DNA of 16,067 nt from Rubrivivax sp. (GTDB lineage Bacteria > Pseudomonadota > Gammaproteobacteria > Burkholderiales > Burkholderiaceae_C): the NCBI GenBank assembly GCA_016719535.1, contig JADJYX010000010.1, positions 1 through 16,067 on the forward strand, in the 5' to 3' direction. Both the position numbers and the translations under genes were made by a program. Below the pieces are notes generated by a model. That model was given only the letters and a program-made list of their open reading frames with translations. It had not been told where the DNA came from and searched no databases. Below, one piece after another: positions 8,883 through 15,128 of this stretch (position 1 is the first letter of the stretch; each line of letters opens with the position of its first letter).

Positions 8883-9194
8883 CCACCGCCAGCCCTGTGG
8901 ATTTATGGACAGGCCCGCTGGCGCGGGCTTCCCGACTGAACGCCCCGGGGGGGCGTTCACCTGTGGATGGCCGGATGGACAACCCTGCGGGTTGCCCACG
9001 CGCCCACCCACAGGCCGTCGGCTGCCCACAAGCTCCACAGGACCCCACCACGGGAGATGGAGAAGTACAAGCAATACCCCGCCCGCCGCTCAGGCATCGC
9101 AGGCCCCCCAACGTCCGCCAAGGAGGCCGCCAACCAGCCCGTCCGCACTCGTTCCTACAATCTCAACCGCGCAACCCAGCACCGAACCCCAGAT
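8883..9194 (+). other. Noncoding right arm of the IS21 element with three GC hairpins
   Basis: About 310 bases without a credible gene. Three perfect short inverted repeats lie in a row: GCCCGC-TGGC-GCGGGC (8913-8928); a 10-bp stem with arms TGAACGCCCC / GGGGCGTTCA around a three-G loop (8937-8959); and CAACCC-TGC-GGGTTG (8980-8994). CTGTGGAT occurs twice, at 8895 and 8961. None is followed by a T-run, so they are not standard terminators. They could stop transcription leaving istB or be accessory structure of the element. Confidence 0.5.
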
Positions 9195-9239
9195 CGGTCA
9201 CGTTCCCGAAATCATCGGTCACGTTCGCCGAAATGCGCA
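9195..9239 (-). repeat. IS21 right end with two phased transposase-binding repeats
   Basis: CGGTCAC (complement of GTGACCG) at 9195-9201 and 9216-9222, 21 bases apart, followed by the terminal CCGAAATGCGCA to 9239. The inner repeat-to-tip distance is 17 bases here versus 18 at the left end. Confidence 0.8.
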
Positions 9240-9285
9240 CCAACAGCATTGCACGATGCCTACTGGCAGATCCACCCACCCCGCC
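9240..9285 (+). pseudogene. SDR oxidoreductase 3' remnant beyond the IS21 element
   Basis: Directly after the IS right end the DNA reads NSIA in one frame and then DAYWQIH in another. This resembles the end of the SDR family split at 6308, where IAD-YW-LH/QIH followed by Q-P-R-x-A-W is conserved near the C-terminus. Joined to EGTLGPG before the element it gives a natural SDR ending. Only about 12 residues match before the sequence becomes unreadable C-rich DNA, so the call rests on a short motif. Confidence 0.5.
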
Positions 9286-9366
9286 CGGTCGCGCGCGAAC
9301 GCACCGGCGCCCCCCGAGGCGACCGAGACCGGGTGGGCCACCCCAGGCGGCCCACCCACCCGCCCG

Positions 9367-9385
9367 CCCCCCCCCCCCCCCCCCC
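9367..9385 (+). repeat. C19 homopolymer in a C-rich stretch
   Basis: Nineteen consecutive C, within about 120 bases of nearly pure C/G runs (9290-9410) between the SDR remnant and the isomerase gene. No coding signal can be followed through it. It is either a base-calling problem or a slippage-prone tract. Confidence 0.7.
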
Positions 9386-9412
9386 GCCCCCGCCCTCCCC
9401 TGCTGCCCATCC

Positions 9413-10018
9413 CTCACTGTCCAGTTCCTGTTCGACCTCGTCGGCCCCCACCCACACTGACACCAGCCCGAAACCGGACCACCGGGGGGCGCACCGGCGC
9501 CAGTTCCGAGTACGGGCCGATCCCTCTGGGCGGGCGTTCAAGCTGGCCGCCAACCGGGCGCCCCAAGGAGGCCTTCGCCGACATCCCCACAAGCTGGCCT
9601 ACGAGCGGCTGGAGCTCACGCGCTTTGTCGCACGGCACGGCTTGTCGAAGTACCGCTTCAACCCGCACTTCCCGGTCAACACGCTGAAGATCATGCGCGG
9701 CGCCTGTGCCCGCGCAGCTGGGCTGCCTGCCGGCCTATCTGGACGTGGTGTACGCCGCGATGTGGGAGGACGGCCTGAACATGGACGACCTGCCGACCCT
9801 CACCGCCACACTGGACGCCGGTGGTCTGGACAGCCGGGCGATCCTCGCCCTGTCGCAGGACCCGGAGGTCAAGACGATGCTGATGGCCAACACCCAGCGG
9901 GCGCACGACCCACGGCGCCTTCGGCGCGCCCAGCTTCCTGATCGGCCGCGAGCTGTGGTTCGGCAAGGACCGGCTGCGAGACGTCGAAGAAGCCATCCTC
10001 GCCGCGGCCGCACGATGA
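9413..10018 (+). pseudogene. 2-hydroxychromene-2-carboxylate isomerase-like protein (DsbA/GST-kappa fold), frameshifted
   Basis: Isomerase of the thioredoxin-fold DsbA/kappa-GST family; the best known member (NahD) isomerises 2-hydroxychromene-2-carboxylate in naphthalene breakdown using glutathione. It starts TVQFLFDLVGPH (normally FxFDxxSPxxYLA), with the upstream ATG apparently lost, so 9413 is approximate. After frame changes it reads FKLAANRAPQ, KLAYERLELTRFVARHGL, YRFNPHFPVNTLKIMRGA, then LGCLPAYLDVVYAAMWEDGL and NMDDLPTLTATLDA. The C-terminus HGAFGAPSFLIGRELWFGKD holds the G-x-P-x-F cis-Pro loop and ends TGA 10016-10018. About 200 residues, the usual length. Frame changes occur near 9460, 9560, 9700 and 9910. 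The stop overlaps the next ATG (ATGA), indicating coupling. The true substrate may differ from naphthalene intermediates. Confidence 0.8.
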
Positions 10019-10209
10019 ACGCGGCGGACGCAATCACCTGGCACAAGTCGGCCTGCAAGCCCTGCGACATCAACTGCGCCATCGAGCTCGGCGTCAGCGG
10101 CGACGGCGCTGCGCATTGTCAGGAATGGCCAGACTCTTTGTGGCCCGACGGCATCGGGCGGCAGTTGTGCGCGGCAGTGACGGTGGTTCTGCCCGGCTTG
10201 ACGGCTTGA
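10015..10209 (+). pseudogene. Molybdopterin oxidoreductase, N-terminal fragment
   Basis: ATG at 10015 overlaps the isomerase stop. The first 35 or so residues, MNAADAITWHKSACKPCDIN then CAIELGVSGDG, match the [4Fe-4S] N-terminus of bis-MGD molybdoenzymes (formate dehydrogenase/nitrate reductase type), with the cysteine spacing C-x2-C-x3-C visible. The similarity stops near 10110. The ORF then runs unrelated sequence to TGA 10207-10209. A full enzyme needs 700 or more residues, so nearly all of it is missing, including the fourth cluster Cys and all cofactor-binding domains. A deletion has probably joined this start to downstream DNA. The family call rests on one short motif plus coupling to the isomerase. 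Confidence 0.55.
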
Positions 10210-10218
10210 CGGCTTGAC
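10195..10218 (+). repeat. Tandem repeat, GGCTTGAC x3
   Basis: Three exact copies of an 8-bp unit, GGCTTGAC, at 10195, 10203 and 10211, close to the point where the molybdoenzyme fragment ends. Possibly a slippage or junction scar. Confidence 0.75.
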
Positions 10219-10289
10219 GGCATGGCGAGTTCGCCGGGCCGGGCGCGCGCAGCCGCAAGTCGATCGGCCATCTGGCCAGGCGATGCGGC

Positions 10290-10463
10290 ATGGCTGAAAT
10301 CGGCTCGGTGCCGGGCGCGGCGCTCACGGTGGCGCCGTTGGGTCATGCCGCCCTGCAGCGCGCCGATTTCGATGTGCTGTATGCGTTGCATGGCGCACTG
10401 GCGCTGCTCACCGGCTTGCTGTGTCTGCCAGTCGACACCAGGCCACGGGCGGCGCCGCGGTGA
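10290..10463 (+). pseudogene. Possible membrane transporter C-terminal remnant (MFS-like)
   Basis: Short reading frame of 57 codons starting at an internal ATG and ending TGA 10461-10463. It ends DFDVLYALHGALALLTGLLC followed by LPVDTRPRAAPR. One hydrophobic helix near the end followed by a basic tail resembles the last helix of MFS exporters. Upstream DNA (10110-10289) gives no continuation I can follow, so this would be the tail of a larger deleted gene. The call is tentative; it could be chance in GC-rich DNA. Confidence 0.3.
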
Positions 10464-10555
10464 AGACGGCCGCGAAACGCACCGCCCATCCGGAAACGCT
10501 GCTGAAGCACCCCCATTTTTGCGATCACGCTCCCACAACATCCATGGAGTCCCGA

Positions 10556-11123
10556 ATGACGATCGAGCACACCACCGAGGCCACCTTGAACGCCTGGCAG
10601 GCACAACTGGAACAGGTGAGGCAACGCCGACTGAAACGCGGCGGTGGCCGTGCCGGTTCGGCACAGCCGCATCAAGTCCAGGGCAAGACGGGCCTGCAGG
10701 TGATGACCGCCCTGCTCGGAAGGCGACCTGCCGCATCCCTACATGGCCGACACCTTCGACTGTGAGCTGGTCGAACTGGGTGACGGGCTTGCGGTCTTTC
10801 AGGCCACCCCGCAGCTCAAGCACTACAACCCACTGGGCTCGGTTCACGGCGGCTGGTACGCGACCCTGCTGGACTTCGCATTGGGGTGCGCCGTGCAGAC
10901 CAGGCTGCCTGCAGGGATCGGCTACACCACCAGCCAGATCAATCTCAACATCGTCCGGGCCGCTCATACCAAGACAGGCCCGTTGCGCTGCGTGGGCACG
11001 GCGCTTCACGTCGGGCGTCAGGTCGCCACATCTGAAGCCAGGATTGTCGGACCCGACGGGAAGCTGTATGCCCATGCCACCACGACCTGCGCCATTTTTG
11101 AGCACGCGTCTGCTGCGCCGTGA
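10556..11123 (+). pseudogene. PaaI-family hotdog thioesterase (second copy), frameshifted
   Basis: Acyl/aryl-CoA thioesterase of the hotdog fold. The ATG at 10556 (MTIEHTTEATLNAWQAQLEQ) has GGAG at 10546-10549, six bases upstream, so it is preferred over the ATG at 10544. It reads GKTGLQVMTALL in frame 2, then changes frame near 10720 to EGDLPHPYMADTFDCELVEL. The active-site segment HYNPLGSVHGGWYATLLDFA is complete, with the HGG turn and the acidic residue on the central helix. GRQVATSEARIVGPDGKLYA and HATTTCAIF follow, with TGA at 11121-11123. Reconstructed length is about 189 residues, normal for this branch with its N-terminal extension. Only one clear frame break is seen, in the poorly conserved part. 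It differs from the thioesterase at 3085-3483, so the two are separate paralogues. Confidence 0.83.
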
Positions 11124-11185
11124 ACAGCAGGGTGACGCTCATGCAGTGCACTCCATGCCAGCGAGCGGCCCATGGCGCGGGCAGC

Positions 11186-11263
11186 CCGCGACAGCCCTTT
11201 CACTTCGCAGGCCCACGTGATCGGCCAAAGGTGGCGGTTGCGCTCGATCCAGGCGTACTTCAT
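11186..11263 (-). pseudogene. IS3-family transposase OrfB, N-terminal remnant
   Basis: ATG at 11263 overlaps the orfA stop (ATGA) as in many IS3 elements. MKYAWIERNRHLWPITWACE then VKGLS matches the OrfB start, but the similarity ends within about 26 codons. The integrase core (DDE) is absent. The thioesterase stop lies only 62 bases further left, so the rest of the element has been deleted. Confidence 0.65.
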
Positions 11264-11553
11264 CCCCGCTCCTTGGCGAAGTGCGCCGTCGCATTTCCCA
11301 GCATGTCGCGCTCCATCTTCACCCGCGCCAGCTTGGCGCGCAGTCGTGCGATCTCCATCTGCTCCGGGTTCACCGGTCGGCTGCCGGCGCCGCCGACGCG
11401 ACCTTCGCGCTCGGCCTTGACCCAGTCGTTCAGTGTCTGGTCCGCGATGCCGAGAATCTTCGACGCCGCCGCCAGGCTCTGCCCGCCATTGACCATGCGC
11501 ACTGCCTCGAGCTTGTACTCCAGCGTGTCACGCGCTCTCGAACTTCTTGCCAT
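11260..11553 (-). CDS. IS3-family transposase OrfA
   Basis: Intact 97-residue OrfA (Transposase_8 / HTH_Tnp type). ATG at 11553 gives MARSSRARDTLEYKLEAVRM. Residues 24-46 (GQSLAAASKILGIADQTLND) form the helix-turn-helix that recognises the element's ends. Residues 68-86 (IARLRAKLARVKMERDML) form the leucine-zipper-like coiled coil used for multimerisation. The stop TGA overlaps the OrfB start. OrfA alone is inactive for transposition because OrfB is truncated. The upstream IS end should lie between 11554 and about 11600, where GCCGGGTGGTCC on the minus strand could be part of it, but no partner repeat is left to compare. Confidence 0.85.
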   Translation of the reverse strand: MARSSRARDTLEYKLEAVRMVNGGQSLAAASKILGIADQTLNDWVKAEREGRVGGAGSRPVNPEQMEIARLRAKLARVKMERDMLGNATAHFAKERG

Positions 11554-11677
11554 CCATGCTCGCCTTGCCACGATTGGACCACCCGGCAAGGGATGCGGAT
11601 TTCAAGGGCAAGCTCGAGCCGGTGGCCGTCCGCAGCGCATCGCCCGGCCCGCCCGGCGGCTGGGCAGGCGGTGCCCG

Positions 11678-13590
11678 TCAGTACAGCTGCACCGCCGCGT
11701 CGAAGTGCCAGGTCCTGCGGATCTCGACCACGTCGTAGTCGCGCGCCAGCGCTGGTAAAAAAGGGTGGATAGGGCGCCAGGGCCATCACGATGCGCCGGA
11801 TGGCCTCGTCGAGTTCGGGCACGCCGCTGGGCACCACCACCGTCACGGACTCCACGGAGCCATCGCTGCGCACGGCCACCGTCACCATCGGGTGGCGATG
11901 GGCCTTCTGGGCGGCCTCGCGGAAGGTGTCGGCTGCGGTATTGAGGTGGATCCGGCGCGCCCAGGCTTCGGCATAGAGGGGGCCAGCTCGGCATGGGCGT
12001 CGGCGCGCCCGAAGATGCGGCCACGGCGCAGGCTGCTCCAGGCATGCGGCCGTTGATCGTCGGGCCGTGCCGCGGCCGCGGCGTCGCGCCGCGCGGCCTC
12101 CTCGTCGAGTTGCCGCCCCATGGCCCGACGGGCCGCCTCGCGTCGGGCGTTGTCCGCTTCTTCCTCGGCCGCCCGCGCCCGCGCGGCGGCCAGACGCGAG
12201 GCTTCCTGGCGGGCTGCTTCCTGACGCTCCGCGTCCTGACGGGCGGCCTCGGCCTGCGAGGCGGCCAGCCGGGCCGCTTCCACGCGGGCCGCTTCGGCGC
12301 GGGCTGACGCCTCGCGGGCAGCCTCGGCGCGCGCGGCCTCCTCGCGCTCGGCCACCTGTCGGGCCTGCGCCCGCCGCAGAGCCTCCAGCCGGGCCTGCTC
12401 GATCCGTGCCTGCTCCAGGCGGGCCTGCTCGTCACGCACCGCGGTCTCTCGTGCCGCCTGCTGCCGCGCCTCCTCGCGCCGTGCCGCGTCCAGTCGTGCA
12501 GCCTCCTGGCGGGCCGCTTCCTGGCGTGCGGCCTCCAGACGGGCCGCCTCCAGACGGGCCAATGCCATGCGCTCGGCTGTCTGGCGGGCTTCCTCCTGCG
12601 CCGCCTGCGCCAGTCGGGCCGCTTCCTCCTGCGCCGCGGCCTCGCGCACGGCCTGCAGGCGGGCTGCTTCGGCGCGAACAGCCTCCTGGCGGGCCACCTC
12701 GGCGCGCGCGGCTGCCGCCCGGGCTTCCTCCTGCCGGGCTTCTGCCCGTCGCGCGGCCTCCTGCAGGGCCTGCTCCCGGCGGACCTGCACCTCACGCTCG
12801 GCCTGCTGCCGCGCCGCTTCCAGCCGCGCCGCCTCTGCCCGCTGCACTTCCAGCCGCGCGGCCTCGGCCAGCAGCGCCTGTTCCGATTCGGCGTCTGCAG
12901 CCGCTTCCTGGGACACCGACGGGCGCAGCACCGGGGCGCGATCCGGGTCCGGGGCCGCTGCGGAGGCGGCGGATGCCGCGGACGCAGCGGATGCAGCGGC
13001 GAGAGGCTCGACCGCAGCCGGCACCCGGTCGAGATCCGTGACCACGTCGTCGGGGCGCTCGACCGCGATCACGCTCGGCTCGGCGGCAGCAACCCCGTGG
13101 CGGCTTGCACCTCGCCCGAGTCGGCTGAGGCGTCGATACTCGCCACAGGTGCATCCGCGGATGGCCCCCCGCCGGGGACAGTGGCCGTGCCGGCATCGCC
13201 GACGGCACGTCCGGCAGCGGCGCGGCCTCGGCGGCCACCGGCTCGGGGGGTGGCGGCGCGATCGGTGGCCGACCAGCGCCGTGCGTGGGCTCGTCCGGCA
13301 ACGCACCGCCAGCCGGGGGTCGATCGGGCGGCGGCGGCGGGACGAGCACCAGGGATATCGGCGGCACCTCGACGCGCCGGTCGAGCCAGGGCAGGGGTCA
13401 GGCTCGGCAGGCCCCAGCCGTCACCCTCCCCGACCACGTTCAGGCTCAGCAACAACGCATGGATCAGCAGCGAGACGAGCGTGGCGACCGCCAGCCGGCC
13501 ATGCCCCGCCGGCGCATCGTTCCGCCCTCGCGGCCGGGGTGGCGCGTCATCCGCATGGGTGGGCACCTCGGGTCCGTGGCTGCGCTGCAC
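11678..13590 (-). pseudogene. TonB-family energy transducer with long TolA-like coiled coil, frameshifted
   Basis: Inner-membrane-anchored periplasmic protein of about 637 codons that would pass proton-motive energy from ExbB/ExbD to outer-membrane receptors. The N-terminus has a single membrane helix, GRLAVATLVSLLIHALLLSL. A proline-rich stretch follows (LVLVPPPPPDRPPAGG, IAPPPPEPVAAEAAPLP). Next come roughly 300 residues of charged Ala/Glu/Arg heptad-like repeats (EAARLEAARQEAARQEAARL), far longer than in classical TonB and TolA-like. The C-terminal domain, MVTVAVRSDGSVESVTVVVP then GVPELDEAIRRIVMALAPYP and RDYDVVEIRRTWHFDAAVQL, is the TonB fold, stop TGA at 11680-11678. Frame changes lie near 13390, 13130, 11890 and 11745. 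The start is uncertain: GTG at 13590 is in the helix frame but has no ribosome-binding site; ATG at 13517 has GAGGG upstream but needs another frame change. Confidence 0.8.
12200..12860 (-). repeat. Degenerate tandem repeats encoding the EAARxEAAR coiled coil
   Basis: Imperfect repeats of 12-33 bases (plus-strand pattern GGGCGGCCTC/GGGCCGCTTC with variants) encode the Ala-Arg-Glu heptads of the TonB protein. Such DNA can expand or contract, so length differences between strains are expected. It also creates long spurious open frames on the other strand. Confidence 0.7.
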
Positions 13591-13732
13591 CGGGCCGATT
13601 GTCCACGCGCCGCAGTCGGCACCCGCCCGCCATCACCGGTGCGGCAGTCATGTGGGGCGGGTTGCCGGGAGGAATCGGATGGGCACCGGACCCACGCGAT
13701 GGGCGATGTCGCCCGACCGGGAGCGCAGGCGC

Positions 13733-14451
13733 TCAATGGCGGCGCCACCGCCGTGCGCCACCCGCCCCGAGCAGGCCGAGAAGCGCCAGCCAGGCCGTCG
13801 CCGGCGCGGGCACCACGCCGGCGCCGTTTCCGAAGACATCGGGCGTGAGCCTGTCCACGCCCAGCACGCCGCTGACGGCGTTCTGCCGGTTGTCCCCAGG
13901 CCTGAAGACCGCATTCGGGTCACCGGTGCCCCAGATGCGCAGCTCGGTGACCGACTGCAGCAGATCGTCCACCGCCCCCAGCCCGGCAAGCAGGTCACCC
14001 GCTGCCAGCGAAAAGGCGCCTGCCGTCCAGTCGCCGCCGGCCGGCAGAAAGACAGCGCCGGTCGACGCAATGCGGTTGTTGTCGACATCGATGACCAGCA
14101 GACGGATGTACAGATCGCTGGTGCCGAAATTGCGCAGATCCGCCGTCACGCTGGTCAGCCCGGCCGCCAGGTAGTCACCGTCCCAGGCGTCCCGATTGAT
14201 CGCCACCAGGTTGCTGCCCGAACCACCAGCGCCGACCCCGGACACGATGCGCAGAAAGTGGTCGGCCGGTCCACCCGGCCCGCCGGCTGCCAGGGGCGGG
14301 TAGGCGGGAGGCGCCGCGCCGAGGGGTCCCCGCCCGCGGTCCAGCCCTGCGTCGTGCCGTCCTCGAAGTCCTGCACGGCAGTCGGTATCGCCCAGGCCGC
14401 GGGCGCCCCCAGGAGCAGCGCGAGAGAGGTCATCGTCTTCAGCAGCTTCAC
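13733..14451 (-). pseudogene. PEP-CTERM sorting-domain protein, one frameshift
   Basis: Exported protein of about 239 residues destined for EpsH/exosortase-type processing. The GTG start at 14451 follows GGAGG by five bases. The signal peptide VKLLKTMTSLALLLGAPAAW then A|IP is clear. The mature start TAVQDFEDGTTQGWTAGGDP is typical of these proteins. After a frame change near 14310 the body reads GGPADHFLRIVSGVGAGGSG, LVAINRDAWDGDYLAAGLTS and LYIRLLVIDVDNNRIASTGA, a beta-rich extracellular domain resembling carbohydrate-binding jelly rolls (inference). The C-terminus VVPAPATAWLALLGLLGAGG then ARRWRRH is the PEP-CTERM tripartite tail (VPAP variant of VPEP, hydrophobic helix, Arg cluster). Stop TGA 13735-13733. 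It is probably an extracellular-matrix or surface protein. Confidence 0.85.
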
Positions 14452-14519
14452 GGGTACCTCCAAGCTGTTCGGTCGCCCTCGATGGCACCGGCCGACGTGC
14501 CCATGATGCGTGCCTCCAC

Positions 14520-15010
14520 CTATTGCACGGCCGGCAGCAGCAGACCGATCAGGATCGCGATGATCGCGATCACCACCAGCCCGGCCCGGTAGTAGACCGC
14601 GTCGCCGACGCGGATCACGATCGCCGGTGTCGCCCTGGGTCTGCGCCGCGATGCGCACCAGCGCGCCGATCAGCGCGGGTTGAGGGCGTCGGTGACGCTG
14701 CCTTCCAGCAAGCGGTCCTCGTCGCGCACGCGCTCGCGCCGCGTGCGCGCTCGATCGCAAACTGGAAGCCTTCGCCCAGGTGCGCCGGGTCGCCAGCACT
14801 GCCGGCGCCGGTGCCGGTGGCCAGGTTTATGCGCAGGTCGAAGGCCAGGTTCAGCCGCCCGGCCAGGCCCGGCAGCTCGCGGTTCCAGACCATGCCGTGG
14901 CCGTACAAGGTGTCGGCGTCGGCCATCCCCGGCCGCGCCTGGGCAGAACCGGCGGCAGCGGCGGCGAGTGCGGCGCCGGTGGTGGCGAGCAGTTGGCGTC
15001 GCGGGTTCAT
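14520..15010 (-). pseudogene. Small exported protein with C-terminal membrane segment (unknown function), frameshifted
   Basis: Not recognised as a named family. ATG at 15010 has AGGAGA six bases upstream (15017-15022 complement), so the start is firm. The N-terminus MNPRRQLLATTGAALAAAAA then GSAQA is an export signal with a twin-Arg, possibly Tat. The body reads DTLYGHGMVWNRELPGLAGR, LNLAFDLRINLATGTGAG and HLGEGFQFAIERAR, then after frame changes near 14745 and 14630 DEDRLLEGSVTDALNP, ALIGALVRIAAQTQGDT and IVIRVGDAVYYRAG. It ends with a strong hydrophobic helix, LVVIAIIAILIGLLLPAVQ, then TAG (14522-14520). That last string is almost the same as the N-terminal helix of DUF1559-type prepilins, but here it is at the C-terminus. 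About 163 codons. It lies 68 bases upstream of the PEP-CTERM gene, same strand, perhaps one transcript. Confidence 0.6.
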
Positions 15011-15128
15011 CGGGCGTCTCCTGGTGTCTGCCGGCGGTGCCGGCGATGGCCCGCAGCATGCGTGCGCTGCCCTCGCGGCACGATCCTGCACCTCAGGGAT
15101 CCCGCTTAATCGTTCTGAAGCGATCGCG

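Larger units (their letters stand above)
6309..9239 (+). mobile_element. IS21-family insertion sequence with istA and istB
   Basis: Element of about 2.93 kb bounded by matching ends. Left TGCGTATTTCGG (from 6309) and right complement TGCGCATTTCGG (ending 9239) give the 5'-TG...CA-3' termini usual for IS21. Each end carries GTGACCG copies at 21-bp spacing, four on the left and two on the right. Between them lie intact istA and istB in the same orientation, plus about 310 bases of hairpin-rich noncoding DNA after istB. It sits inside an SDR gene. No clear target-site duplication is visible (left flank ends CCCCGGC, right flank begins CCAACAG), so the end positions could be off by a base or two, or one flank has changed. 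Confidence 0.85.
11186..11600 (-). mobile_element. IS3-family insertion sequence remnant
   Basis: Complete orfA plus the first codons of orfB, with the distal part of the element missing. Boundaries are approximate because the inverted repeat pair cannot be identified. It is wedged between the convergent ends of a thioesterase gene and a TonB gene, so neither neighbour is visibly interrupted. Confidence 0.6.

Noticed and set aside
8895..8902. DnaA-box-like TGTGGAT motif, possible origin
   Set aside because: Only partial matches to TTATCCACA, in a noncoding arm of an IS element, with no AT-rich unwinding region or dnaA/rep gene.
8937..8959. Rho-independent terminator after istB
   Set aside because: The stem is perfect but it is followed by ACCTGTGG rather than a T-run, so an intrinsic terminator is not supported.
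12200..12860. CRISPR-like regular repetition
   Set aside because: The units are imperfect, have no unique spacers and translate in frame into EAAR heptads, so they are protein-coding repeats.
12067..14174. Long plus-strand open frames rich in Pro/Arg or Ala/Ser/Arg
   Set aside because: They are complementary to the repetitive TonB coiled-coil coding DNA and show no family motif; the minus strand carries the membrane helix and TonB domain.
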